Positions 13,201 through 42,325 of a stretch of DNA of 64,000 nt are shown piece after piece (within the stretch, counting starts at the first letter, position 1; each line of letters opens with the position of its first letter). Source of the DNA: Rhabdophis nuchalis (Eukaryota; Chordata; Lepidosauria; Squamata; Natricidae). The DNA lies in assembly GCA_039707465.1 (NCBI GenBank), contig CM077644.1:78948875-79012874 (forward strand). The letters are read 5' to 3'. A program made the position numbers and the translations under genes. The notes under the pieces are model-generated. The model ran no database searches. It saw only the letters and a program-made list of their open reading frames with translations, and was not told the DNA's origin.

Positions 13201-15592
13201 AAACTATAAATTGTCATGTTAGCAAACTGACCAACTACAGTATAGTTTGCTTCCGTCAGTATTTGAATGCACAGTTTTGGAAACAAGAAGTGGCTTGTTC
13301 AAACCACAAGAGTATATAATAGGATTTGTATATAAATGGGATTTGTGAGACAGGTGAAAGAGAATTGGGAACATATAAACTAAAAACTCCAAAATAGCCA
13401 CCTTACTGCAGCAATTACACCTAACTTGTGCTATTATTTCCCAAACTACGGTATTACTAAACCAAAGCTGAGGAGCAGAAACTGTATATCTAAATTTAAA
13501 TTCTGAACTACAACATGCATAATAATAAATTAAAAAATAAAACTTGATTTCCAAAATATGGCATTGCAATGATTATTAGTAATAATTTAGATTGACCCAA
13601 GCATAAGGCATGAAACTCATATTTTTTATTCAAATGAGCAATTACGCAATTAATATGATCAGACTGCTTCAATTACACGTTAGAACTCTCAAATAAAAAT
13701 GCTAAACTTTGCATGTAGATGCTAATCTAATAAAACCCAAGTATTGGAGGAGTCTGGAGTAAATTAAGATTAGTGATGCTTTCAGAAATAAATTCCATAT
13801 TCCACAAATGGTTGTAATAGATGATACAGCCATAGGACATCATAACACTATAAATAGGAATATTAAGCACATCCCTATTATTCCAAATCCCTATTAGAGA
13901 TATTCACTAATTCAGGCTACACAGTTAGGGTGGGGAAACTTCTTAGTGCAGATTGCTTCTTTCCATTAACACTGAGCATTTGATAGGATTCTGCTTGTTG
14001 CATATGAAATGTTGGTCTGACACAGCTGTTGTAAGCAATTGGTTCACAAATTTAACTCTGTGACCTGGCTTATTCTGTTCCTAAGTAGCCATAAAGACAT
14101 TGTTAATTTAGAAGTTGTGCTGAATTCAAAATCTTTCCAACCTGGAATAATAGGTAGAAATGGTTTTGTGGAGTGGCTGTTGAGTTCAGTAATGGGAAAT
14201 TCCTAGGATTATTTAACTGAATATAGTTTTATGCAAGACCAGTATCAACTTTTGTTGTTCTGCTGATTCTTCCTGTTTTCTTGGTGGAATTTGGAAACAA
14301 CTACGGGGAAAACATGATGAAGATAGTGATCCTTGTCGTATTCTAATACCTTCCAGATGGTATATTATATTAAAATTAGGGTTGTGCTTAAAGGCAGCTT
14401 TATTCTTTAGAACTTGAGATAATTGATAATATCGAGATAGTTATAGGGTTAGGGTAGATAATAGGTAAATGAGTACATAATTGATAGATATATGTTCTAT
14501 AGCTATTATATTTGATATATATGATATACATATGTGTGTGTGTGTGTGTATATACTATATGTATGTATATATGTATGTATAACACACACACACACTGTAT
14601 ATACTATATGTATGTATATATGTATGTATAAAGCCAGAAAGAAAGTTGGCTTAAGAGCTTCTTTGCTAGACAGAAAGGCCTAAGACTAATACTTGATGGC
14701 TTGTACAATGAAGCCAATACCAGATTGCGCAGTTGGGCCTGTTGTTCATTAATTATACTTTACTTATAAAATAATTATTTTATTTTTTTCAAAGCATACT
14801 CAGGACATCCTGAGCTACTCAGGACATCCTGAAAATATTCCAGTTCAATTTATGTCCATGACCTATCTATTTAGGACTTTTAAATTGTTTCAGCAGTCTC
14901 AAGCTCCTCTGGGGGTCTTTGCTTAATTAATAAGGGAGGGTAAATAAGTAAATCTCTTGCACGCAAAGCATTCCGAGCAGCAAATAACATTTTTTTTAAC
15001 AAGACCAATGCATGCATAGCTACCTCGCTGCTCATCCTCATCTGACATTTTTATAAAGAATTCAGTATGAGCTACTGAGCATGATGATGGGAATTCTAGA
15101 AGGACATGGAGGGTACGATGCTGGGAATGACTTGTCTAAACTGAGCAAATTACTTAGACAAACCAAATACTACTCTATTGGCATAATATGGGAAAGACAT
15201 CCCAATAAAGTTGATGATTGCTTAAGGCCATGCTGTGAAATTTGTCCAGATGTTTGAGGTTCAAACATCTCTACAAATTTCACAGCATGTCATTATAATG
15301 ATGCTGGCTGGGGAATTCTGGGAATTGAAGTCCTCACATCTTAGTGATCAGAGTAGAGAACCACTACTACGGCATTGATTTTCTAAATTATACCATATCA
15401 TGGGATAGTGGTTGATCTTTAAACTATATGCCGCATGTTACTAAATTCTAAAACACTTACTTTTTTCTATTTTGTCTGTTGCAGGCAAATGGACACAGCT
15501 TTGTACATATGGAACATGAAAAAGCTGTATTACTGCTGAAGAGTTTCCAGAATACAGTAGACCTAGTTATTCAACGTGAGCTCACTGTCTAA
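412..15592 (+). CDS. LRRC7: LRRC7 (densin-180), last three coding exons, 5' part outside window
   Basis: Coding segments are 412-504, 1370-1444 and 15485-15592, giving 91 codons plus stop TAA at 15590-15592; all junctions are phase 0. They encode the C-terminal PDZ domain. The carboxylate-binding loop with the GLGF core and SISGG is in the first segment, [11 protein letters not shown] in the second, and the last helix and strand in the third, ending in ELTV. This matches densin-180/LRRC7 rather than its relatives Erbin and Scribble, mainly because of the [13 protein letters not shown] stretch and the C-terminus. Densin is a LAP-family scaffold of the postsynaptic density; its PDZ domain is reported to bind alpha-actinin and its C-terminal region CaMKII. 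The last intron is 14.0 kb. The upstream LRR region is not in the window. Homology is from memory. Confidence 0.95.
505..1369 (+). other. LRRC7 intron, no recognised element
   Basis: AT-rich intron sequence. I see no coding frame, known repeat or RNA gene in it. The (TA)n tract at 220-241 lies in the preceding intron. Confidence 0.5.
1370..1444 (+). CDS. LRRC7: LRRC7 coding exon, PDZ middle (25 codons)
   Basis: The acceptor is ctcttag ending at 1369 and the donor CAG|gtaaat at 1445. It encodes [15 protein letters not shown] followed by [10 protein letters not shown], the typical PDZ strand and the GD turn. Confidence 0.95.
3720..4570 (+). mobile_element. L2/CR1-type LINE 3' ORF2 fragment, degraded
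   Basis: The stretch at 3740-3900 resembles the squamate L2-like ORF2 3' region (the segment around actcatgccctgatcacctc). The stretch at 4290-4565 resembles the following part, around 'gcctccaggtccatctcaaag' and the segment ending near ttccacagagc. Stops and small deletions are numerous. Class was assigned by recall of the consensus, not by search. Confidence 0.45.
6143..6540 (+). mobile_element. TA-flanked MITE (family A), copy 1
   Basis: A 398-bp non-coding element with terminal inverted repeats: CAGATAGTCCTTGACTTA at the left and the complement of this type at the right. It is flanked by TA on both sides (6141-6142, 6541-6542). It is one of six related copies in the window. TA duplication and short TIRs suggest a Tc1/mariner-type origin (inference). 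Confidence 0.7.
7231..7690 (+). repeat. Polypyrimidine (CTTT/CT)n tract inside hAT copy 1
   Basis: A nearly uninterrupted C/T strand of about 460 bases starting as pure (CTTT)n. It produces long Ser/Phe/Leu-rich artefactual frames on + and Lys/Arg/Glu-rich ones on -. Confidence 0.95.
7703..7730 (+). repeat. (GTC)n microsatellite
   Basis: About nine tandem GTC units next to the pyrimidine tract inside the hAT element. Confidence 0.95.
12268..12500 (+). mobile_element. Sauria-type SINE (tRNA-derived, BovB-type tail)
   Basis: The head gctttggtggcgtagtggtt resembles a tRNA A box. About 50 bases on, the segment gtttggatctcacc resembles a B box. Then comes the typical body (ggttgactcagccttccatc, ccgcttagagcgagctgtaa, ggtatataagtctaagtgc). 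This pattern is known from squamate genomes. Such SINEs are thought to be mobilised by BovB LINEs, one of which is present at 33.6-35.15 kb. Confidence 0.85.
14531..14632 (+). repeat. (TG)n/(TA)n tract with an internally duplicated block
   Basis: A block running from gtatatactatatgtatg to atgtatgtata occurs twice (about 14547-14581 and 14597-14630), separated by a (CA)n run, so (TG)n precedes copy 1 and (CA)n precedes copy 2. Confidence 0.8.
15229..15289 (+). repeat. 61-nt near-perfect hairpin in the LRRC7 last intron
   Basis: The outer arms are 17 bp and perfect (15229-15245 with 15273-15289). The inner arms are 10 bp and perfect (15248-15257 with 15261-15270). They are separated by a 2-nt mismatch and closed by a 3-nt loop. 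It lies about 195 nt upstream of the last LRRC7 exon. Confidence 0.85.
15301..15368 (+). mobile_element. Short hAT-MITE remnant
   Basis: It contains gctggctggggaattctggg and ends in gagaaccactacta, both typical of the hAT foldback MITEs seen elsewhere in the window (for example 41865-42006). One arm is missing and I see no clear target duplication. Confidence 0.5.
15485..15592 (+). CDS. LRRC7: LRRC7 terminal coding exon with stop
   Basis: The acceptor is gttgcag ending at 15484. It encodes [15 protein letters not shown], then [15 protein letters not shown] and RELTV, followed by TAA. The final three residues LTV fit a class II-like PDZ ligand pattern (hydrophobic-x-hydrophobic). Confidence 0.95.
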   Translation, partial: ANGHSFVHMEHEKAVLLLKSFQNTVDLVIQRELTV

Positions 15593-16117
15593 ATATTTTT
15601 TTATAAATAATAAAATATGCCTAACATTTTTTGCCAATTGCTGGACCAATGGCAAATATAGTGCCAAATGTATTATATTCTATGTTAGTAATGATTACCC
15701 TGGGGAAAAATAACTATATAAATATAACTTCCAAGTGATTATGTATTATTTTTCTTTGTAAGTCTCTGGCTATGCATTGGTACCAGCTTATTTTTAAAGA
15801 TATCCTTTTTAATTGTTTCTAGATGTATTTATTTCAGGACACAGAAACACACACAAGTTCTTTACAAATCTTAGTCTCCATCAAAATTACTGCCTCACAA
15901 TTGTTTATGTTTTTAAAAAGAAAATTATATAAAATTATAATTCCCATAAAGTATTTCTATCTCACATAAGATATAAATTATTTATAAAGAATATTTTAGT
16001 AGTTCTATATTAAGTAACATGAGAATTGAACTTAATGGGATTCACTTCTGTAGAACTAGGTCTAGAGTTGCACTGCAGACCTATTAGCTTTTTCATTTGT
16101 TCCCTTTTTTTACAATG

Positions 16118-16119
<2 letters not shown>

Positions 16120-16158
<39 letters not shown>
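16120..16158 (+). repeat. (AT)n microsatellite
   Basis: About 19 AT units downstream of the LRRC7 stop. Confidence 0.95.
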
Positions 16159-16160
<2 letters not shown>

Positions 16161-18529
16161 TTTAAGAGTGCAATATCCAATTTAAAATAACCTTAAATTT
16201 ATTTGGGAGGCTAATGGGAGTCTAATGAGCAAAACCAGGCTTTGCTCTGCTCACAATTAATTATTTAAAAAACATATATTCTTTTACAGGATTTACCTCA
16301 AAGAAGCTTAGAATATAAATCACAAAAATAGCAACAGTAAAAGTAGATACTGAATGTTTTATCAACCTGGTTAATGGCTTGCAGAGGGTTTGGACTATAA
16401 CTTCCACACATCCCAATCTGTTTATGCTGGAAGTTTGGGCTATATGTTTAGAAGACACTAACTTAGACAAACCAGTGTAAGCTTCCGAGGTTTGTAGTCC
16501 ACCCTCACCAGATGAATGAAATGTTACTTTGAGTTACCAGAACATTCAGATATGGACAGTCTTAGATTGCTACAATTCTGAACACAATGATAGGAAGGGA
16601 AGGAAATGCAAGTATTTTGTTGCCCCTCACATAGTCTAAGAAAGTATGTAATTGAATATTCTTGTAACTCAAATGTCAGGCATCTGAAAACTGCCGAGTC
16701 TTTTGACTGCCATGAGATAGAAATTTCACAAATGCATAAATGTGCCACTATACACACAATCTTTACCATGCTAAAACAAGCCGAAGTTTGGAATTTGGGA
16801 GTTAAATAATTTGCCATAGATTGATCAGCCCAAGAGTCCAATACTTTTTCTGAATAAGGAGAGAGAAGATCCAGAACACTTTCATTTTTTCACAATTTTT
16901 GTGTGGCCATACAGTAAGCTGTTTCTTGAATTTTGAATACCATGCTTCTATGGACAATGTCTCTGCTTTGTCTGTAATAAGCAACCAACCTACTAAGGGA
17001 AATTGTATTATCTTTGTAATCCTGGACTCCAAACAATTAGATGATCATTAGCATTACCAACTTTGTGCATCGTTTCTAGAGTCAAATTAGTCCACGTGCT
17101 GGAAAATTGGTGTAAAAAACTTCTGTGCAGAAAAATGATACCAAAAATTTGTTAAACAGGAAAGATTTCCCATAATGTGCACATTAGCACAATGTGCAAA
17201 TAAAGGGATGGCTTTAATAATACTAAATATTCGGAGAGGATATGAATTTTGCTATGTGCTTCCAGTTTGACTTAGAACTGAGGACATGATAAATAGAAAT
17301 TTACAGATTAATTCATAAAATATTATGTAGACTAATGGCAATGTTTAGTTGTTTAAAAATTAGTGCTTGTCCAGATGAGATTTAACTTTATTGTTCAAAA
17401 ACATTACTCCAGGTTATGCGTGAGAAGGAAATTTTTTTGATTCCAAAGATAATCTATGGTTTAAATAAGAGGCCTTGGTGTGGAATTATTCATTCCTAAC
17501 AAAAATAACTGGTTATCTCAAACTGAATAGAAAATTAATTATGTAACAAGTTAATGTTTATTAGCAATCTTCCCTAACCCTTTATAAAAACCTTGCACAA
17601 AATTAATATTCTATCTTCCTAGTGATAAAAACACATTTAAATAATTAACAATATAAATTAGAGGTCTGCTAAATTTTAAAGAGGAAAAAATGCTTTGTAG
17701 GAATGCAAAAATCATTTGTTTCTACATTTTAGCCATGATTTTGTTCTGCTATTCTTTTTTTTAAGCCCTTCTTTTCCTCTTAATTACTGAAATCATTTCA
17801 ACCAGTCAGAAATCATATAAATTTCATTAGATTATGACATCAGTAAGGAAAATGGGACTGCATTGCTTTTTCTCTAAAATGCCAATATAAATTAATGCAT
17901 CAAAATCAGCATTGTGATTTGTATTACACTACACTTCTTCTTTAAAGCACAATTGCACCTTGGCAACATATAATTTGGAAAAGTCCAGTCTGATGCATCT
18001 CCTAATTAGCATTGGTTGTTTTGATCATCCTTTATTTATTTTTTTTAAATGGCACCATAAAGCAGTGAGTGCAGCATTTCCAAGTCAAGTACTGGCTTAA
18101 TTGTCATACGTGGACAGCTTTTCCCCAACAGAACAATGTTTATGTTATTTAGGGACCTTTAAGGAGTGCACCTTTCTGAAGGGCATGAAATCATTAAGAA
18201 AATGTTATTTCCTGCTTCTTCTTGGGGTTAGTGCAAGTATAAAGCCAATTCATGTTTTCTCTACGGTACATCATATCCTAGCAGTCCTTCTGAATCTGAC
18301 TATAGCTAGCTGGAAGTTCCTATCTTGCAGCCATCCAGTTAAGGGATGCAGAGGTTGGGAGACTAAGAAACACACCCGAAGACAATGGCAGATGTCTTCA
18401 GTCAAAGTACATCACATCCAGCTGAGTTCTCTTAAACATCCATGTTAGGAAAGGGAGCTAAGCTAAGTATGGAAATCTTTTTCTGTTCCCATCCCCTTAA
18501 ATTTATAGAGCATCGGATACGGGATAACA

Positions 18530-18710
18530 TGTGATCTTAAGCTGTTAGACCTGCACCAGAAGACCCAGATTTAAGCCTACCCTTAATCGTGCAATCAGAT
18601 TGGGTGGCTTTCAGACAAGTCATTCTCAGCCCAACCCACTTAACGGGGGTTGTTGTACCCTGCTTTGAGCTCCTGAATGAAAGGCGGTGATAAATAAAAT
18701 GTAGTGCTCT
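18530..18710 (+). mobile_element. MIR/L2-type SINE fragment
   Basis: Contains ttcagacaagtcattctcag, cccaacccactta and ggttgttgtaccc, then gaaaggcggtgataaataaa, which is like the core and tail of MIR/L2-type SINEs. Recognised by eye only. Confidence 0.5.
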
Positions 18711-19918
18711 ACACAATATATAATATTTATTCAATTTGTGAAGGACTGCATGTGTGTCACTGATACCACTATGATCTTTAGACAGTTCTGAAAAACACAG
18801 AGCAGAGACTAGATAGCTAAAATCTCCCTTCCCATTTCCAAACAGGTAATCAGAGGCTTTTTAAAGGCTCCTATGAATTCCAAAGCAGAAACTGAAGCTG
18901 CTCCGTTCAGCTCCTACTTCTCATTCAAATTGGGTTTTGCTGCATTTGTTTCCATGGTGACAGTTGTGCTAGCCAACCCTGACTATATACAAAGACGTTC
19001 TGCTCAAACATGCCTTAAAGCGTGATTAAAAGAACCAGGAGAGACGGATAGCTCTGGTTTTTTGGCTTCCATTCAGCAGAGCAGCTGTTTATGGACACAC
19101 ACACACACACAGACACACCAGAGAAATAGGACTTTGCTGTATGGAGAGCAAATGGATTTGCATCTGTTCCTGCAGCTAGGCCAGTTTGCCTATAACAGAC
19201 CCTTTACAGACTGATCTTAGCAAGCTTTCGCTCTCAGAACCCTTCTTACAGATTTTCTTCCCAGGGCTATTTATAGGAAGTAATGTAAAAAGCAATCTAG
19301 TTAATAAGATGCCATATGGGATCATTTTAGGAGGTACAATAAATTTTTAAACATCGCCTTGTAAGTACCACATGGAATCATTTTGATAGGTATGACATTT
19401 TTTAAAAATAATCAGCTACAATAAATGCTAGGAAGTATCTAGGCAGCCATTTTTAAAGTTCTTTCATACAAGCGCCTCTTTAAAAATTGCAACTGGTTAA
19501 AATTAGACTTCTGTTCTTCTCATACAAATGATGTAAAGTTTTTAATTCATGTGTAAATATTAGTATAAGATACAACTAACTATTAATCAGGAAGCCACAT
19601 TAGGACAATGGTTAGGAAAGTGAACTGTTTTGCTGTTGTGAATTCTATTTTGCCCTTGCTGCCAAGAGTGAGTACCATTTAAAATCTCACAAAATGTATT
19701 GTCAAACTTCCCAGTTTTGCCAGATTGTCTTCCTCCACTTTGTAGCTGACAGATTCCCATGGTAGCTTTTCACGGCAATATCAGATTTATTATTACTTTC
19801 ATAGCTTCAGTGTATCCTTTTGCACTAAAGGCCTCATCATATGATAAATTGGTTCAGATTTTTGAATTCAAATGTAATTTTTTTTCATGGAGATTTAATC
19901 ACTGTAAATCTATAAAGA

Positions 19919-20072
19919 ATATTTGTAGCTCAGGGTTGAAATGAGGGGTCCTTGGTACTCCTGGGCTTGGTTATTTTCTTGCAGACATTTTATTATCAGT
20001 GCTTGGTAACACACGGCACTGATGATATTACTTACTTTGCATAATGAAACGTCTTCAAGAAAACAGCCCCAT
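19919..20072 (+). repeat. Interspersed repeat family C, copy 1
   Basis: Begins gtagctcagggttgaaatga and includes ttcttgcagacattttatta and gaaacgtcttcaagaaaac. Related copies are at 45479-45605 and 49380-49472. The class is unknown to me; it is a repeated motif in squamate DNA. Confidence 0.6.
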
Positions 20073-21550
20073 TGTAAATCTCATGCCTATGACATTGTAG
20101 AGAAAATATATTCTTAACTGAGGAGCGCATGAAGCACTTTGTCACAGCAAGCTATGCCTCATTTTCTCAGTAAAAACATAAGCATTGTACTGAACTAGCT
20201 TGTGAGTGTTTTGAGTTCTGTTTCTGGCAACAATGCATGCCTTTTTTTCAAAATGCCCAAGCAAATGAGAAGAAATATTGGTAAGATTCAATCACACCAA
20301 GAGCAACCATTTCCAATGACCGACTGAAGTTTTCCATGATTGTAACTTTCTCATCCCTAAAGTAAAAGGTGGAATTGAAGAGTACTTAAGAGCTATAAAA
20401 CATTCTTTTTAGTAAAATACCTAAGATCCATTCGGAATTATTATATTTTTCCTTTTGTTCATGTATGCCTTTGTTAACCCTACGTTCCAAACAGGAGACG
20501 AATATTAAAAAAAAAATTTAAATCAGAAGTTAGAATTAATTTTTTTAATGCATTGCTTGTAGTTTAAAAACTTTATGTACTTACTACAATGATTATCCTG
20601 TTTGAAAAATCCAACAGCGGCACCCAGAGGCTAAGAATGTCTCAGCATACAAATTCTTGATAGCGGATTCTTTTTTTTTAAAATGAATTTCAGACTAGTC
20701 TTGAATCTTTATGAACTTTAAATGTGCATTTACGTTTCCACACCATTTCATTCCATCTAGAATGTTCATGCCCCTTTGTGAAATTTTATTCTGAACATCG
20801 ATAAGCCACACCAGTTCAGCACAAGAGGCTGAATTTTTATAAATCGGGGCCTTTCCTGCCTCTTTGCTAGCTTAAGTGGCTTAACACTGGGCAAGACAAA
20901 GACTTATTAGTTACGTTTTTCTACTTGTGAGTACTGTAATCAAGTAAATACCAACTTACTTTATTACAAATTTTACCATTTTATAAAACACATGTTTAAT
21001 TATAGAGATAGCTGTATTGTAATTAATATTTTGAAACAATTGTGATTTTGAGCTTAAATTATATACAGAACTGTCATTTTTGTATGTGTTAAAAAGATTG
21101 CTATATGACAAAATACTTTTCAGTTTAATTACAGTATCATTGTAAATAAGGCTGAATGAATCATTTACTACTTTATGAACATAGATTGTGAATGTAATTC
21201 AATGTTTTGCAGTATACAGATTTACTGAACTTGAAAGCTGCTTCATTTTATGTGAAAAAGTACTTTAAAGCTATATTTTAAATGAATTGATTCAGTGAAA
21301 TCAATTATCTTTAATTTGCACATACAGATAGTATCTTTTCCATTTTACTTTGCGTATTGACACTAACTAGTAAGGTGTATATTGTGTCTAGAATGCATTT
21401 TGCAGATGCTTTCTGTACATAAAAAGAATACAGGGACTCAAACAATGCTGTGCAGCGTATAGCAGAGCCATTTTCGGCTTTGATGTACTCAAATTTTTTC
21501 AGTATTTAAAAAAAGTGTTTTGAATAATATATTAAAAAGTCTATTGTATA

Positions 21551-21556
21551 AATAAA
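21551..21556 (+). terminator. Candidate LRRC7 distal poly(A) signal AATAAA
   Basis: An AATAAA within tgtataaataaagtcacc, after about 1 kb of AU-rich, transposon-free sequence. It is the best candidate 3' end of LRRC7 before the convergent LRRC40 gene. No transcript evidence is available. Confidence 0.4.
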
Positions 21557-22346
21557 GTCACCTTATTGTAAACATTCTGCCTTCAGAGCAATGTATTGCA
21601 ACAATTTCATCTTTTATCATTCACAGAAAGCAAGTATCAATAATCAGCAGCAAGCCTCTAATTAGAACCTTGGTTTTACTTGTACTCAGATTCAGAGTTA
21701 GGTTTAATTTTTTAAAGGCTCCCAAGTTTATCTGAAGCCTAGTTTGGAACATAAAAGAGCAGTTTTAAAGGTTACTTTCCCAGCAGCTGCCACCATAGAG
21801 AGAACATTTGCTTTCCTGGGGTTTTTGAATTTTGAAGGTTGATGATCCTGCTGTAGCTAAAGTTCATATAGGGTGGAAAGCATCTGGCAGAGCTGGCTAG
21901 ACGTGAAATGTCACTCTCTTTCCCTCTTTCTTCACCCTCTCTCACACATATGCACACATACACACGTTTAATGCACTAGTGTAGCCTTTATGCTACCCTT
22001 AACTTCCCAGCTGCTAAAAAGGTCTACTGCTTCACACAGGAGCACTTAAGCATACTTATTGGAGATTATAACTAATTCCCAGAAGCACCTCTTTGATCTG
22101 TAAGAATTCTTCCCACCATATTTAGAAAACCCAAAACATTTTATTATATAGACAAAAGCGAATATCTAGAAGATGCCATTTGCACCCTCTTTACCTCTAA
22201 TCAACACATTTCTCTTTCTCTAAAATAGGACTTCATTTAGTTTATCAATGGCCAACATCTAATATCAAGATTCTGGAGAAAATGCCTCTTACTGGAACAG
22301 CTGATTGGGGTAGGCAGAGGTGGGGTTGTATGGGTGGAAGCTAGAC

Positions 22347-22482
22347 CTGGATGGCCAACTATGGCCCCTTTGTGACCTATGGACCTCATTTCCCAGAATT
22401 CCTGAGCCAGCAGCCATTCCTGGCTCAGGAATTCTAGGTGTTGAATCCACAGGTTTTAAAGGGGCATTGTTGCCCATGCCTG
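22347..22482 (+). mobile_element. hAT MITE, 136 bp
   Basis: The arms are inverted: ctggatggccaactatggcc at the left against ggcattgttgcccatgcctg at the right. The centre is cccagaattcctgagcc and its complement. Flanking 8-mers AGCTAGAC and AGTTAGAA match at 6 of 8 positions. Confidence 0.7.
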
Positions 22483-22865
22483 AGTTAGAACCAGCTATCT
22501 TTTAAGCTTGTATTCAATTAGGATTGTAGCTTTTGCAATCACCTCAGTACTTGCCAGCATCCAACAAATAATTCCATATATTGCTGAACAGATAGTATTA
22601 TACAAGGAATTAAATCAGTCTTAATACTGGTGATTCAACAGTACAACTCATAAATTAATTGAATGTTTACTTAGTATTTCAGAAGTGGAATTTGGCAGGA
22701 ATCCTCACTCAGACAGGGACTTTGTATCAGAATAAAATAACCTGAAAGCAAGTCAAGTAGGATACCGCAATGAAATAAATATATTTATCCTTTCAATTAA
22801 GAAACAAACATATGAGGACAGAATACAAGGAAAACATTTGAAGATTTGTATTTACAAAGTGATAT

Positions 22866-22881
22866 GGGGGGGGGGGGGGGG
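22866..22881 (+). repeat. G16 homopolymer
   Basis: Sixteen consecutive G. A shorter G14 run occurs at 27735-27748. Confidence 0.95.
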
Positions 22882-23434
22882 ATGAAAGGATTAATAGAAC
22901 AGAACAGAAAAGAACCTCAAAAGTTTGCTTCCTACAAAACTAATATTTTCAGTGATGCTAATGAAATCCACAAAAACCATGGCAGCCTACCAGCCCCAAA
23001 CTTGGGAATACTCTGGGTCAAGGTACCACTTCCTAATATTTGTGATACTCTGTGTTGTATGTTTGTTCCATAAGTATTTTTTGCATTTGTAAACATGTAT
23101 AAATGCTATTTTTGAAATTGAATCTGATTTTAAAATGTGTATTATATTCATGTACCAAAATACCAGTGGCAACCAAATCTTTAGTTTATACTTCTTCTAG
23201 AACAGCCTTCAGACCAAAGCCTTAACATTGTATACACGAATACCAAACACATTTTGGGCGCTTAGAACATATAAACAGCTGAGAAGTACCAAATATAAAT
23301 TTAGAACATGACCATACCAGATATATGTGTTGAAGGGGGAGAAAGACCATAAGCAACCATTTGCTTTTGCTGGGTAGTCATACATCACTCACCCAAATAT
23401 ATGCCATACAGGTATGGCCCCAAGGACAGCCTGA

Positions 23435-23496
23435 GGTGCCTGCAGGTAGACTAAAATCCTAGTCAACCTGCAGGCACCCTAGGTAGACTAGGATTT
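23435..23496 (-). promoter_or_regulatory. Alternative hairpins in LRRC40 3' UTR
   Basis: Stem 1 pairs 23435-23453 with 23460-23478 (19 bp, one mismatch, 6-nt loop). Stem 2 pairs 23454-23464 with 23486-23496 (11 bp, perfect). Stem 2 uses the loop and one side of stem 1, so the two folds exclude each other. The element is 106-167 nt past the LRRC40 stop codon. Function is unknown. Confidence 0.5.
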
Positions 23497-23601
23497 GAGA
23501 ACCCTAGAAGCAACTTCCTAACATATGCATTTTCAAGTTATGATTCTCAACAACAAAGGCCATAATCTTCGTTCTTCAGAAAGTAAGATGTTGCACCCTT
23601 T

Positions 23602-41591
<17,990 letters not shown>

Positions 41592-41864
41592 CGCGGGCGC
41601 CTCGACTCTTCTCCCGCCTGAATTCCAGGGAAGCGGCGGGAAACGCGGCCAGCCGGCCTCTCCGCCCAAAGAAGGCGGACCAGGCTGCTCTCACTGCCGC
41701 CGCCTTTGGGAGGAGGAGGAGAGGGCGGCGCGAGAAGATCAAAGAGGCGGTCCTGTGAAATAAAACGGCCAGCGGCCGGTGGCTTTTGCTTTAAACGTTG
41801 GAAAACGCACTGGGAAGGTTCCCAGTTAGAGTGACTGTCAAGGAAACGGGGTCTCTTTCTAATG

Positions 41865-42006
41865 CAGTGTTTCTCAACCTTGGCAACTTGAAGAGGTCTG
41901 GACTTCAACTCCCAGAATTCCCCAGCCAACGAATGCATTCGCTGGCTGGGGAATTCTGGGAGTTGAAGTCCAGACCTCTTCAAGTTGCCAAGGTTGAGAA
42001 ACACTG
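41865..42006. mobile_element. Near-perfect 142-bp foldback hAT MITE
   Basis: Two 71-bp arms, complementary except at one position: the left starts CAGTGTTTCTCAACCTTGGC and the right ends GCCAAGGTTGAGAAACACTG. There is no loop. Flanks TTCTAATG (41857-41864) and TTCTAAATG (42007-42015) look like an 8-bp target duplication with a one-base insertion. Confidence 0.93.
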
Positions 42007-42029
42007 TTCTAAATGTAAGAGATGAAACT

Positions 42030-42325
42030 AGGCGTCCACTTTTCCTCTTTCCAAACTGGGCATCTCCTTGAGATTCACAATATTTTCCAAAGTACTTGAA
42101 GACCAGACAAGGAATAATGCATGGAAACTGAGCAAGGAGATGTTCAAACCTAGAAATAAGGAGAAATTTTCTGACAGAACAAATCAACCAGTGGAAGAGA
42201 AGTTGCCTTGGGAAGTTGTGGGAGCTTCATCACTGGAAGCTTTCAAGAAGAGACTGGACTGCCATCTGTCGGTAATGGTGTAGTAGGGTCTCCTGCTTGG
42301 GGGGGTTGGACTAGATGACCTACAA
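42030..42325 (+). mobile_element. CR1 LINE 3' end, left part (interrupted)
   Basis: The text around agactggactgccatctgtc, then ggtctcctgcttggg and ggttggactagatgaccta is the classic CR1 3' end. It continues after the inserted hAT element at 43449-43476 (gattccttccaactctgtta, then ttctgtc). Confidence 0.88.

Larger units (their letters stand above)
1445..15484 (+). other. LRRC7 last intron, 14 kb, repeat-bearing
   Basis: The intron holds an L2/CR1-like LINE fragment (about 3720-4570), a TA-flanked MITE (6143-6540), a composite hAT element (7073-8243), a Sauria-type SINE (12268-12500), a duplicated TG/TA-rich tract (14531-14632), a long hairpin (15229-15289) and a hAT-MITE remnant (15301-15368). 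The other stretches (1.5-3.7, 4.6-6.1, 8.3-12.2 and 12.5-14.5 kb) are AT-rich with no gene I can support. Confidence 0.6.
15593..21575 (+). other. Candidate LRRC7 3' UTR and downstream sequence
   Basis: No coding frame follows the LRRC7 stop. An AATAAA lies close by at 15609-15614 and another at 21551-21556, the latter in AU-rich sequence ending with a run like a UTR end. Between them are a (TA)n tract (16120-16158), a MIR-like SINE piece (18530-18710), a (CA)n run (19097-19121) and a repeat of family C (19919-20072). Which signal is used cannot be told from sequence alone. Confidence 0.4.
21576..23434. other. Tail-to-tail LRRC7/LRRC40 intergenic and LRRC40 3' UTR
   Basis: Contains a hAT MITE (22347-22482), a G16 run (22866-22881) and a minus-strand AATAAA (TTTATT at 22139-22144), which could end the LRRC40 transcript about 1.46 kb past its stop. 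No coding frame is supported. Confidence 0.4.
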
